Assembly (NCBI GenBank): GCA_003150755.1
Contig: QAMT01000002.1
Span: forward strand, 1-64,000
Direction: 5' to 3'
Length of the DNA: 64,000 nt
DNA from: Phascolarctobacterium sp.
GTDB lineage: Bacteria > Bacillota > Negativicutes > Acidaminococcales > Acidaminococcaceae
Shown here: in pieces, positions 17,229 through 25,998 of the stretch
Layout: each line of letters opens with the position of its first letter
How positions within the stretch are numbered: the stretch's first letter is position 1
Position numbers and translations under genes: made by a program
Notes under the pieces: model-generated
Databases searched by the model: none
Told to the model about the DNA's origin: nothing
The model's input: only the letters and a program-made list of their open reading frames with translations

Positions 17229-17253
17229 CTGCGCAGGGACAAAGCCCGCGCAG
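17229..17253 (-). terminator. Hairpin between feoB and the Cys-rich gene
   Basis: CTGCGCaGGG (17229-17238) pairs with CCCGCGCAG (17245-17253) with one bulge. On the minus strand it is followed by TTTACGCCGTTTT, a weak T-rich tail. It may partly attenuate or stabilise the feoB transcript before the small downstream gene. Confidence 0.45.
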
Positions 17254-17288
17254 CTTACATTGGTTAATGTTATTATATCACATTTTTA

Positions 17289-19433
17289 TCAAGCATTTAC
17301 AGAGCGCAAAGCTTCTTTTGCTTTCGGCGCAGGGCGGAACATCATGTAAAGCATGATTACCGCAACTACGCAGGCAATAGCAGTCATAGCGCTGAACGGT
17401 TCGCCCATGATGAGTACCAGGCCGAACTGGTAAATGAGGAAGGTCATTGCATAAGCGAAGATGTTCTGGAAGATGATGGCGAACCACAGCCATTTGCGGC
17501 TGCCGAGTTCTTTGTTCATCGTGGTAATTGCTGCCAGGCACGGGCTGTCAAGCAGGTTGAATACCAGGAAGCTGAACGCTGCCATCGGGTTCTGGAACAT
17601 ACCCATAGTTGCTGCCCACAGACTTGCATCGTCTTCGGCAAGTTCGCCTACGCCGATAAGTACGCCGATGGTGCTTACAATTGCTTCTTTAGCAACGAAG
17701 CCGGAGATGGAAGCTGCAACAGCCTGCCATTCGCCGAAGCCCAGCGGAGCAAAAATCCAGGCGATTGCGCCGCCCATTACAGCAATGAAGCTGTCTTCAG
17801 GTTCTACCATGCCGTAGCCTTCAGCGCCGATGCCGTAGGTGGACAGGTACCACATTACTACGCAGACGAGGAACAAAATGGTTGCTACTTTTTTAATGAA
17901 GGCGAAGCAGCGTTCCCAGGTGTGCAGCAGTACGTTTTTAGCAGAAGGAATATGGTATTGCGGCAGCTCCATAACAAACGGGGCAGGGTCGCCGGCAAAC
18001 ATTTCGGTTTTCTTTAAAATCAGGCAGGCAAAGATAACGGAGATAACGCCGATGAAGTACATAATCGGCGCCATGTACCAGTCGCCGCCCATAATCGCAC
18101 CGGCAATCAAAGCGATAACCGGAAGTTTAGCGCCGCAAGGAATGAAAGTCGTAGTCATAATCGTCATACGGCGGTCGGTTTCGGTTTCGATAGTGCGGGT
18201 TGCCAAGATGCCCGGTACGCCGCAGCCAGCGGAAATCAGGAACGGAATGAAGCTCTTGCCGGACAGGCCGAATTTATGGAAAATACGGTCCATAATGAAA
18301 GCGATACGCGCCATATAACCGCAGTCTTCCAAAATTGCCAGCAGGAAAAACATAACAGCCATCTGCGGAACGAAGCCAATCGGTGCGCCCAAGCCGCCGA
18401 TAATACCGTCAACAACAAGGGAAACCTGCCATTCAGCAGCGCCTGCATTTTCCATAGCTTCCTGAACGGAAGGCATAATCATTTCACCAAACAGCACATC
18501 ATTCGTCCAGTCGGTCATATCAGTACCGATGGTGCTTACTGCCAGGTAATAAACAACAAACATTACAAAAGCAAAAATCGGCAATGCCAAAATGCGGTTG
18601 GTAACAATCTGGTCAATCTTATCAGATGTCGTCATGCCGGTTTTAACTTTTTTAACGCATTCAGCCATCAGACCGGTAATGTAATCGTAACGCGCATTGG
18701 TAATAATGCTTTCGCAGTCATCATCAAGTTTTTCTTCCACGCCGCTGATAATTTTTTCCAGTTGTTTCTGAATAACATCCGGCAGATTGTATTTAGCCCA
18801 GATTTCGCGGTCGCGTTCAAACAGTTTAATCAGTGTCCATCTTGCACCCTTTTCGGGAATGGAACTGCCCATTATATATTTGATATCTTCCAAAGCTTTT
18901 TCAACTTCAGCATTAAAGGCCAGCGCTTTGCAGTTAACTTTTTGCGCTTTGGCAAGCTCTACTGCTTTGGCTGCAGCTTCTTTAAGGCCCAGTCCGCTTA
19001 ATGCGGAGGTTTCAATAATCGGGCAACCGAGCTTTTTGCCCAAAGCATCAATGTCAATTTTATCGCCGTTTTTACGGACGATATCAATCATGTTGAGTGC
19101 AATAACAACAGGCACGCCCATTTCCAAAAGCTGGGTGGTCAGGTACAGGTTACGCTCAATGTTGCTGCCGTCTACCAGGTTTAAAATAACGTCAGGATGT
19201 TCATTGATAATATAATTACGGGAAACAACTTCCTCCAGAGTGTACGGAGAAAGTGAATAAATACCCGGCAGGTCGGTAACGATAACATCGTCATAACCTT
19301 TTAATTTGCCTTCTTTTTTCTCAACCGTAACGCCGGGCCAGTTACCAACGTACTGGTTAGCGCCGGTTAAATTGTTAAACATGGTCGTCTTGCCGCAGTT
19401 AGGGTTGCCGACCAGTGCAATCTTTACAGCCAC
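17289..19433 (-). CDS. feoB: Ferrous iron transporter B
   Basis: A 714-residue Fe2+ uptake GTPase/permease. The N-terminal G domain has GNPNCGKTTMFN (G1, residue 9 on), DLPGIYSL (G3) and ALNMID (G4), followed by the helical GDI-like region and a membrane domain of about 8-11 helices with two Gate motifs (around GCGVPGILATR and SPCLAAITTM). The start codon is GTG, preceded by GAGGAGGG. It follows two feoA genes on the same strand, and a Cys-rich Feo-associated protein lies after it. Confidence 0.97.
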   Translation of the reverse strand: MAVKIALVGNPNCGKTTMFNNLTGANQYVGNWPGVTVEKKEGKLKGYDDVIVTDLPGIYSLSPYTLEEVVSRNYIINEHPDVILNLVDGSNIERNLYLTTQLLEMGVPVVIALNMIDIVRKNGDKIDIDALGKKLGCPIIETSALSGLGLKEAAAKAVELAKAQKVNCKALAFNAEVEKALEDIKYIMGSSIPEKGARWTLIKLFERDREIWAKYNLPDVIQKQLEKIISGVEEKLDDDCESIITNARYDYITGLMAECVKKVKTGMTTSDKIDQIVTNRILALPIFAFVMFVVYYLAVSTIGTDMTDWTNDVLFGEMIMPSVQEAMENAGAAEWQVSLVVDGIIGGLGAPIGFVPQMAVMFFLLAILEDCGYMARIAFIMDRIFHKFGLSGKSFIPFLISAGCGVPGILATRTIETETDRRMTIMTTTFIPCGAKLPVIALIAGAIMGGDWYMAPIMYFIGVISVIFACLILKKTEMFAGDPAPFVMELPQYHIPSAKNVLLHTWERCFAFIKKVATILFLVCVVMWYLSTYGIGAEGYGMVEPEDSFIAVMGGAIAWIFAPLGFGEWQAVAASISGFVAKEAIVSTIGVLIGVGELAEDDASLWAATMGMFQNPMAAFSFLVFNLLDSPCLAAITTMNKELGSRKWLWFAIIFQNIFAYAMTFLIYQFGLVLIMGEPFSAMTAIACVVAVIMLYMMFRPAPKAKEALRSVNA

Positions 19434-19450
19434 ACAAATCCCTCCTCAGA

Positions 19451-19672
19451 TTATTCAACCAAAATATTATCAGCTTCACCCTTACGCAGGGAAAGTTCGT
19501 AGCCTCTAACGGTTACTTCAATCGGGTCACCCAAAGGTGCAACCTTGCGCACATAAATATCAGTGCCCTTGGTTATCCCCATATCCATAATACGGCGTCT
19601 GATTGCGCCCTCTCCTCCCAGCCGGCTTACTTTAACCGTCTGGCCAACTTCAACATCTTTCAGCGTTTTCAT
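19451..19672 (-). CDS. feoA: FeoA-domain protein (second copy)
   Basis: A 73-residue SH3-like FeoA protein thought to modulate FeoB. The pattern VGQTVKVSRLGGEGAIRRR then IMDMGITKGTDIYVRKVAP is characteristic. GGAGG lies 6 bases before the ATG. It sits 17 bases upstream of feoB. Confidence 0.93.
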   Translation of the reverse strand: MKTLKDVEVGQTVKVSRLGGEGAIRRRIMDMGITKGTDIYVRKVAPLGDPIEVTVRGYELSLRKGEADNILVE

Positions 19673-19684
19673 GGCCTACCTCCA

Positions 19685-19894
19685 TTAAATCATAATTTTT
19701 GAAGCAAGTTCCTGGTTTAAAGCAACCCGCGCGTCTTTAACATTGACGATTAAATTTCCGGCAAGTTTGGATACGACGGTAATAGCTGCCCCTTCTACAA
19801 ACCCCATGCTTTCCAAATGGCGTACTGTTTCAATCTTTCCGCGAATAGTTTTAATGGTGTTTACTTCACCGGTCGCGGCAAAAGTCAATGGCAT
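19685..19894 (-). CDS. feoA: FeoA-domain protein (first copy)
   Basis: A 69-residue FeoA-type protein: VRHLESMGFVEGAAITVVS then LAGNLIVNVKDARVALNQ. It differs enough from its neighbour to be an old paralogue. Two ATGs are possible: 19906, which directly abuts AAGGGG with no spacing, and 19894, which has more normal spacing. I prefer 19894 but am not sure. It is the first gene of the feoA-feoA-feoB operon. Confidence 0.88.
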   Translation of the reverse strand: MPLTFAATGEVNTIKTIRGKIETVRHLESMGFVEGAAITVVSKLAGNLIVNVKDARVALNQELASKIMI

Positions 19895-19945
19895 AATTGT
19901 AACCATCCCCTTTTCTGTAGCTCAGGCTAACCTTCTTTTGTACTT

Positions 19946-19967
19946 AAAGTTAGTTTTATCTAACTTT
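19946..19967 (-). promoter_or_regulatory. Palindromic operator candidate in the feo leader
   Basis: A perfect inverted repeat AAAGTTAG-N6-CTAACTTT lies just downstream of the predicted feo transcription start. The position suits a repressor. It does not look like a classical Fur box (GATAATGATAATCATTATC); the TTAG/CTAA arms are closer in style to DtxR/IdeR-family sites. The regulator is not encoded in this window. Confidence 0.6.
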
Positions 19968-19980
19968 CTCTGCACATTGT

Positions 19981-20009
19981 AGTTTACTACTGCTAATTCT
20001 TTTTGTCAA
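19981..20009 (-). promoter_or_regulatory. Promoter of the feo operon
   Basis: TTGACA (20004-20009) and TAAACT (19981-19986) are 17 bases apart on the minus strand. The start would fall near 19974, placing the palindrome 19946-19967 at about +8 to +29. Confidence 0.7.
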
Positions 20010-20054
20010 TAAGTTTTAACAAACTTTTTGTAAATAAACTTTTACAAAACCTTC

Positions 20055-20083
20055 TTGACAAAAAAACAAAGGCTTATTACAAT
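20055..20083 (+). promoter_or_regulatory. Promoter of the CDF exporter
   Basis: TTGACA (20055-20060) and TACAAT (20078-20083) are 17 bases apart on the plus strand. Predicted start near 20090, right before the riboswitch aptamer. It is divergent from the feo promoter. Confidence 0.85.
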
Positions 20084-20094
20084 TGAGTTAATCA

Positions 20095-20209
20095 TTTTGC
20101 ACTGCAACTACAGTACAAGCTGAACAGGCCGCAAAACGGCCGGGCCTTACGGCAGCAGAAACTCTCACATCTGCGGGACAGTAGTAGTTCCGCAGATGTG
20201 TTTTGTTTT
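20095..20209 (+). promoter_or_regulatory. NiCo (czcD-type) riboswitch with terminator
   Basis: The leader holds GAACAGGCCGC, CGGCCGGGCC, GGCAGCAG and GCGGGACAG in the order I know from the NiCo riboswitch, which binds Co2+ or Ni2+ cooperatively and sits upstream of cation exporters. The last aptamer helix overlaps a terminator: CACATCTGCGG (20166-20176) pairs with CCGCAGATGTG (20190-20200), followed by TTTTGTTTT. Metal binding should prevent termination and turn the exporter on. The identification is from motif memory and the CDF gene context; no covariance search was run. Confidence 0.75.
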
Positions 20210-20222
20210 AAGGAGAATTTAT

Positions 20223-21128
20223 ATGCAGCAAGACCAAATCAACCAGAGCCTGGCCCTGGACACCGTAAAAAAAGGCATTGCGCTGAATGTATTTTTAGCG
20301 GCCTCCAAATTTGCAGCAGGCATTTTAGGGCATTCTGCCGCACTCGTATCCGACGCAGTCGATTCTGCGTCAGACATTTTCAGCAACCTCATCGTCATGG
20401 CGGGAATTAAAATATCGCACAAAGCGTCCGACATGGAACACCAGTACGGGCACGAGCGCATGGAATGTGTAGCTTCCATCATCATGTCGGCACTGCTGGC
20501 TATTGCCGGTACCGGCATCGGCTTTGCCGGAGTGCAGAAAATACTGCATTTCAGCAGCGAAGGCGAACTCGCCGCGCCGGACGCCATTACCCTTGCCGTT
20601 GCACTGCTGGCAATTATCAGCAAGGAAGGCATGTACTGGTACACCCGCGGCATTGCCAAAAAAATCAACAGCGGCGCGCTTTTAGCGGATGCCCTACACC
20701 ACCGCAACGACGCTTTAACTTCTGTGGGAAGCCTCATCGGCATCAGCGGCTCTATGCTGGGCTACCCCATTTTTGACCCGCTGGCCGCCATTGCCATTTG
20801 CCTGATGATTATCAAAGGCGCATACGATGTGTTTACCGACGCCATAGACCGAATGGTAGACCGCAGCTGCGACGAAGAAACAGTAGAACAAATGCAGCAG
20901 CTGATATCCGGCGTTGAAGGAGTTGACCACGTTGATAAACTGCAAACCCGCATTTTCGGCTCGCGCGTGTATGTAGACGTAGAAGTAAGCGCCGACGACC
21001 ATTTAACGCTTGTAGAAGCCCACGCCATTGCCGAAAACATCCACGAAAAAGTAGAGCAAAACTTTCCCGAAGTTAAACACTGCATGGTACACATCAACCC
21101 CTGCAGCGAAAAACATCATAATTTTTAA
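20223..21128 (+). CDS. Cation diffusion facilitator (CDF) metal exporter
   Basis: A 301-residue inner-membrane metal/proton antiporter with about six transmembrane segments and a C-terminal cytoplasmic ferredoxin-like domain. Metal-site motifs are SDAVDSASDIFSN (helix 2) and ADALHHRNDALTS (helix 5). The HxxxD-type arrangement and the NiCo riboswitch suggest Co2+/Ni2+ export, although CDF proteins also carry Zn2+, Fe2+ or Mn2+. AAGGAG (20210-20215) precedes the ATG at 20223. It is the only confident plus-strand protein gene in the window. Confidence 0.92.
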   Translation: MQQDQINQSLALDTVKKGIALNVFLAASKFAAGILGHSAALVSDAVDSASDIFSNLIVMAGIKISHKASDMEHQYGHERMECVASIIMSALLAIAGTGIGFAGVQKILHFSSEGELAAPDAITLAVALLAIISKEGMYWYTRGIAKKINSGALLADALHHRNDALTSVGSLIGISGSMLGYPIFDPLAAIAICLMIIKGAYDVFTDAIDRMVDRSCDEETVEQMQQLISGVEGVDHVDKLQTRIFGSRVYVDVEVSADDHLTLVEAHAIAENIHEKVEQNFPEVKHCMVHINPCSEKHHNF

Positions 21129-21134
21129 AAAGGA

Positions 21135-21179
21135 AAAAGCAATACCATTTTATGTTATATAAAATGGTATTGCTTTTTT
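21135..21179. terminator. Bidirectional terminator between CDF exporter and HTH gene
   Basis: A long AT-rich stem (AAAAGCAATACCATTTTA with its complement) has T-rich tails on both strands. It sits 7 bases after the CDF stop and 4 bases after the stop of the convergent minus-strand HTH gene, so it serves both. Confidence 0.9.
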
Positions 21180-21182
21180 GCA

Positions 21183-21524
21183 TTATTTAGCTTTTAAAAT
21201 TACAGAAACAGAGGGCTGTGTTATGCCGAACAGATTTGCCAGAAACTTCTGCGACAGGCCTTCATCGTTATATAAGCGTTTTATTTCCGCATTGCGTGAT
21301 TCCTTATCTTTAAACGGATTAAGCTTTACTTCTTCCGCTGTTACATTGCAGCCGTTATCGCGCAAAACGATGATTTTTCGTGCGCCTTCACTGTTCATGG
21401 CTTTTATCTCCCAAGCCTGCGAGCCTTGCTTGCCGCGCGGGCAGAAATTGCAGAACTCAATCTCAGCATCGCCCAAGGCTTTAGCTATAAACTTTTTGGC
21501 AAACGGCAATTTAGAACTATCCAT
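21183..21524 (-). CDS. Small protein with C-terminal helix-turn-helix
   Basis: A 113-residue protein I do not recognise as a named family. The last 35 residues (RNAEIKRLYNDEGLSQKFLA then NLFGITQPSVSVILKAK) look like a helix-turn-helix, the second half being the recognition helix. The N-terminal half contains CNFCPRG, a possible metal or redox cysteine pair, and a basic start. It could be a DNA-binding regulator. It lies downstream of the large autotransporter and separated from it by the fold-back element 21571-21780. The start has only a weak GTGG ribosome site. Confidence 0.65.
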   Translation of the reverse strand: MDSSKLPFAKKFIAKALGDAEIEFCNFCPRGKQGSQAWEIKAMNSEGARKIIVLRDNGCNVTAEEVKLNPFKDKESRNAEIKRLYNDEGLSQKFLANLFGITQPSVSVILKAK

Positions 21525-21570
21525 TTTAACACCACTTTTTTATTAAATAATATAGTAACATACTTTTATT

Positions 21571-21780
21571 AAAAGCCAAAAGCATTACAGGTAAAACCAG
21601 CGGCTTGCAATGCGCGGTATAGGACAAAACTGCGGCGGCTTAATTTAGGGTATCCCCTTTCTAAAGTACGCTGCGGAGCGCGAACGGAATCGGAGGAGCC
21701 GCAGCATTTTGCCATACCGTGCAGAGTAAACCGCTGGCTTTATAAAATTATTTACCTGACTAATAGGCCTTTGGCTTTTT
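21571..21780 (+). ncRNA. 210-nt fold-back element, possible 6S-like RNA
   Basis: The entire gap between the HTH gene and the autotransporter folds on itself. Paired blocks: AAAAGCCAAA (21571-21580) with 21770-21779; CAGGTAAA (21588-21595) with 21751-21758; CCAGCGG (21597-21603) with 21731-21737; CGGTAT (21615-21620) with 21714-21719; CTGCGGC (21630-21636) with 21698-21704. An 11-by-11 internal loop separates the third and fourth blocks, reminiscent of the 6S RNA central bubble. T-rich tails follow on the plus strand, so I favour that strand, but the minus strand is possible. The 6S assignment is a guess from shape and size. Confidence 0.5.
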
Positions 21781-21858
21781 GGTTTTACTTACGTTTCAAC
21801 TATGATAAGTATTCATTTTTGCCGGTAACTTTAAAGTTTTATTTACTTGCGCGTTCAA

Positions 21859-24800
21859 TTAAAACGTCCACTGCATACCTGCGTTAATCTGATAAGTTTC
21901 GTCATTGTCGTGCCCAAAGGATTTTTCAAGGTCGAGGAACGCATAACTGTTCTTGCTCATCATTGCTGCAAAACCAATACCTACATCATACCATGTGCCT
22001 TCGTTTTCGTAGCTGATTGTGCTCCAGTTGCCGTTTGTAGTTGCGTCAAGCGCCCTGATATCCTGGTCACCCAAGAATTCGTGCAGAACATCGGCTTTAA
22101 TATATACCGTACTTTGTTTTTCTTCGCCAAAATCTTTACCAAGGCGGAAGCCCGCACGGCCGATTAAGCTGTTAATACCGTCAACGCTTACTTTGGTTCC
22201 CTGGCTGGTTACATAATCAGCGCCGGTTACGCGGGCTAATTGCAGCTGTGCCTGAGGTTCAAAGTACCAGTCACTGCCGATGTCTTTTTTGCGTCCGTAT
22301 TCTGCGCTGATGCTGAATACATTGTTGCTGTAATCGCCGGTAATTTCTTCGCCGGTAGTAGGTGCATAAATGCCAAAGTCATTCTTTAAATGTCCCCATT
22401 TAGCAACATAGTCTGCATAATGGCCTTTATCACCCATCCAGGTATCATACAGCCACAAGCCGTAACGGTCAATTTCGCCCTTGCCTGCAATATCGTTATA
22501 GCCGGTGTCACCGTGCATATAGTCAATAGCAAAGCCTACGCGGCGCATGCCGTTATCACATTCCTGTTTTTCGTCATAACCAAGTTCATACATAGTGTTC
22601 TGGCTGCGGTACGCATCGGTTTTGCCGATTCTGTCGTGACGGATACGCACCCACATGCCCTGGTCATCTTCGCCGTTGATATAACGTGCTTCGCCAAGGC
22701 GTTTGTTCAACCTATCCATATAAATAGCATTACTGTAATTAGCACGGCTCATGTTAAGAACGGTTTTACCACCGTCGGAAAGATCTGTACTCTTAACGCC
22801 AACAAGTTTAAAGTTTGTTACTTCATTTGCTTCGGTTACACTATCAACAGTACCATCAGCTGCAGCGTCATCTTCTGCCGCAAGCATCATAATGCTGTTA
22901 GTTGTAACATCAGCACCTGGTGTTCCTTCATTTTTAAAGAATTCATCAATTGTGTTATCACCAGGTTTATACTCATTCAGATCATTTCCGTTATAATGTT
23001 CATTTTCTTCATTACCATCATAACTATCGGTATCAACCAAATATTCTACATTATTAATACCGCCATCATAAGTTATAGCCCTAAATGTTGCATTGCTTCC
23101 TTCACCAACGGTTGCAAAACGTAAACCATCAAATACATTACCGTCACCTCTGTCAGCATACATATCATCATAAGTAACTGCATTAGCAACATTAACCACA
23201 TAAGAACCATCAGCATTTTTAATATACAGCATGTCACTCACATCACGGTCTGCTGCAAGGCTCATGTTAAAAGTGGCATTGCCGTCAAATTCGTATACAG
23301 TCAAGGCATGCGCCTTATTGTTTAAATCCGTATTAGTATGTACAAGGTCTATAATATGATTATTTTCGGCAGTTTCTTCTGCGTCGGAAGTTTTAATGCT
23401 TGTAATCCAGCTTTGCCCTGTTACATTCCAGCGGGAATTATCTCCCATTGTAAGATTTACCTGACCTCCGCTGTAAACAGTACTGCTAAACGCAGGGTTA
23501 AAGTATTCACTGCCATGCCCATTTGTTACAACACCCGCATCTCCGTAATCATCGGCACGGCCATTTAAAACGCCTCCGTTACCAAGGTCAACATTTAAAA
23601 TACCATTATTACCTGCGAGCAGGTTGCCGGTAATGTTAATGCCAGCACCAGATGCTGCTCTGGCAGTTTCAGTACCTGCTTGAATATTTACTTCACCTGC
23701 ATAAGCAGCTAAAATATCGCCAGTAATAGAACTTTTACCCCCTTCTACAAAATCATTATAGTTTACATTTACAACAGCCCTATCGCCTGTATAATTTTTA
23801 ATTGCTTCTGCTCCAAGTTCTCCCAAACCTGTCGCCGTACCTGCTGCAATAGCAATATCCATACTATTAGGAGAAATATCATATTTGTAAGTACTGATAG
23901 TAGTATAACCATTGATATTTATATCGCCACCATTATAAGCCCATATTGCCCTTTCTGATGTTCCAGTATCAGAAGTATCGTAATAATATGTTTGGATATT
24001 ATTACTTTCGCCTGCTACATTAATCGTTGCATTATTCTCGGCAAACAAGGACGATACTACTTTAATATCTTTAAGTCCACCTAAATTAGATACTAAAGTA
24101 GAAGAATAAAAATTATTATATTTTGCATTTCCATCATCCAAACCTTTTATATCTACACTACCATCATTAGCATACACCCAGCCAGTAATATCGTTGGTAT
24201 TAGCAGCATTTAAAGAAACACTACTCTTTCCTATTGCATAAATTGCAGTTACACTATCGACTGTATTATCTGTATTTGCTGTTAAGTTTATATTTGACGA
24301 AGTATTAGAATAGATTCCATATGTATTTGCATTTATCTGATTATTAGTATTTATTGAAGTTAATTCTACAGTTCCTTTATCTACTCCCCAAATACCAGTA
24401 TTACCACTATTTATTTGATTATCTTGACCAAGCATAGTAACACTTGAATTTTCACCATAACTTATAATAGCCGTACCAGAAGTAGATTGAACTTTATTGC
24501 TTCCAGCTTCTGCATTTAAATCTACACTTGACCCATTATAAGAGTATATACCAGTTGTCCCACTACTAACAACATTATTAGTTCCTGCATTTAATGTAAT
24601 ATATGATGTATTCTGAGATAAAATACCATTTCCATAAGAATTATTAAGCCCACTAACAATATTATCACCCTTTGTTGAAGTAACAGTGATTATATCATTT
24701 TGGTTACCTACAATGCCAGACATACCACCAGCAATAATGTTATTGTTACCAGCAATAATGTTAAGCCCACCATTAGTACTATTAATGCCAGAACCTATTT

Positions 24801-25923
24801 TACTTTCTAAATTTCCACCAGTAATAATATTATCTGTACCTGCAGAAATAGTATTGTCTTTTGTATTAACCAAAACAGCTAGGGAAGTGCCAGTTATTCT
24901 GTTATTGCCATTTTGTGCTATAACCTCAAAATAACCAGATGGTTCAGAATGGATTGCTTGTGAGTCGATGCCCGTATCTTCAATTATATTATCTTTACCT
25001 GCATATATATATATATTTGAATTAAGCGATTCATTATAACCACCAATATTTACAACCGTATTATTAGTACTAGTAATTATATTACTTCCTTCATCAGCTT
25101 CTGCTTTTATTATAATTTCACCACCAGCATTAACACTTATGCCACCAGTAATTATGTTATCATTTTTTGTCGCAGTTACTGATACTTCACCTGGTGAAGT
25201 AACTTTTATAGCATTTCCATATATTACATCATCAGTCTTAATTTCATTAAAACCGCCTGTAATATTTATTATTGAATCGTGGTCAATAGCAACGGTAGTT
25301 CCCGATGTTGTATTCAAAATATTTCCGCCATTATTAGCTGTTAATTCAATTGTCCCAGTACCTCTATGATTAACAAGACCACTAGTACCTGTAAATTCAT
25401 TATTGGCTGTTTGAGAAATAAAAGTCAAATTAGCATTGTTTTGCTCATTCGTAAAAATAGCAGCCACACCATTTCCTTCAACATTAATACGATTACTACC
25501 TTGAGCATCAAAAGTAATTGAACCGACAGAACCTTCTTCTACACGAATGCCCATAGGAACAGGATCATTTGGTCCCATTTCTTCTGGCTTAATAATAGTA
25601 ACAACAATATCTCCAGAAGCATTTAAACTAACTGTACCTTCACCTTTTAAATTAACACCAAATTTTTGAGAATTAAGTGTAATCGTACCATCTTCATTAT
25701 CATTTTTCTCAGTATTAATTTCAATATTTTTATTTGTTATTTCAATTGCACTATTGTCAGCATTACCCTGAACAGTTATGTTACCAGAATACATAGACTC
25801 TATTTCACTATCCTCTGTTATAGTAGGCAATATGTTTTCCGCCCATGCGCTGCCATAAACACTTGTGCTTAACAGTAAACCAATGATAACCGCCCTTTCT
25901 AAACTCTTTCTCTTTTTCATCAT
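21859..25923 (-). CDS. Large autotransporter (type V secreted surface protein)
   Basis: A 1354-residue surface protein. Residues 1-28 are a signal peptide (ending YGSAWA). The passenger (about 29-1050) is Asn/Thr/Gly/Ser-rich and repetitive, with many short NNxIxxG-like beta-helix turns and no cysteines. A linker follows (around LVGVKSTDLSDGG), then a C-terminal beta-barrel of about 280 residues that starts near MWVRIRHDRIGK and ends in NAGMQWTF with the required terminal Phe. The barrel inserts in the outer membrane and exports the passenger. No protease or lipase motif is seen, so adhesion is the likely role. The passenger DNA is much more AT-rich than the barrel and neighbours. GAGGTG precedes the first ATG. 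Confidence 0.92.
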   Translation of the reverse strand: MMKKRKSLERAVIIGLLLSTSVYGSAWAENILPTITEDSEIESMYSGNITVQGNADNSAIEITNKNIEINTEKNDNEDGTITLNSQKFGVNLKGEGTVSLNASGDIVVTIIKPEEMGPNDPVPMGIRVEEGSVGSITFDAQGSNRINVEGNGVAAIFTNEQNNANLTFISQTANNEFTGTSGLVNHRGTGTIELTANNGGNILNTTSGTTVAIDHDSIINITGGFNEIKTDDVIYGNAIKVTSPGEVSVTATKNDNIITGGISVNAGGEIIIKAEADEGSNIITSTNNTVVNIGGYNESLNSNIYIYAGKDNIIEDTGIDSQAIHSEPSGYFEVIAQNGNNRITGTSLAVLVNTKDNTISAGTDNIITGGNLESKIGSGINSTNGGLNIIAGNNNIIAGGMSGIVGNQNDIITVTSTKGDNIVSGLNNSYGNGILSQNTSYITLNAGTNNVVSSGTTGIYSYNGSSVDLNAEAGSNKVQSTSGTAIISYGENSSVTMLGQDNQINSGNTGIWGVDKGTVELTSINTNNQINANTYGIYSNTSSNINLTANTDNTVDSVTAIYAIGKSSVSLNAANTNDITGWVYANDGSVDIKGLDDGNAKYNNFYSSTLVSNLGGLKDIKVVSSLFAENNATINVAGESNNIQTYYYDTSDTGTSERAIWAYNGGDININGYTTISTYKYDISPNSMDIAIAAGTATGLGELGAEAIKNYTGDRAVVNVNYNDFVEGGKSSITGDILAAYAGEVNIQAGTETARAASGAGINITGNLLAGNNGILNVDLGNGGVLNGRADDYGDAGVVTNGHGSEYFNPAFSSTVYSGGQVNLTMGDNSRWNVTGQSWITSIKTSDAEETAENNHIIDLVHTNTDLNNKAHALTVYEFDGNATFNMSLAADRDVSDMLYIKNADGSYVVNVANAVTYDDMYADRGDGNVFDGLRFATVGEGSNATFRAITYDGGINNVEYLVDTDSYDGNEENEHYNGNDLNEYKPGDNTIDEFFKNEGTPGADVTTNSIMMLAAEDDAAADGTVDSVTEANEVTNFKLVGVKSTDLSDGGKTVLNMSRANYSNAIYMDRLNKRLGEARYINGEDDQGMWVRIRHDRIGKTDAYRSQNTMYELGYDEKQECDNGMRRVGFAIDYMHGDTGYNDIAGKGEIDRYGLWLYDTWMGDKGHYADYVAKWGHLKNDFGIYAPTTGEEITGDYSNNVFSISAEYGRKKDIGSDWYFEPQAQLQLARVTGADYVTSQGTKVSVDGINSLIGRAGFRLGKDFGEEKQSTVYIKADVLHEFLGDQDIRALDATTNGNWSTISYENEGTWYDVGIGFAAMMSKNSYAFLDLEKSFGHDNDETYQINAGMQWTF

Positions 25924-25998
25924 AAATCACCTCGTAAAATATAAATACCATATTAAGAATTTGTTAATATTAATAGGTATTGTTCGGTATTTGAGTTT

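Noticed and set aside
23000..25850. Repetitive AT-rich stretches that might suggest a CRISPR array or satellite
   Set aside because: The repeats are short, imperfect and in frame; they encode beta-helix turns of the autotransporter passenger. There are no regular spacers or cas genes.
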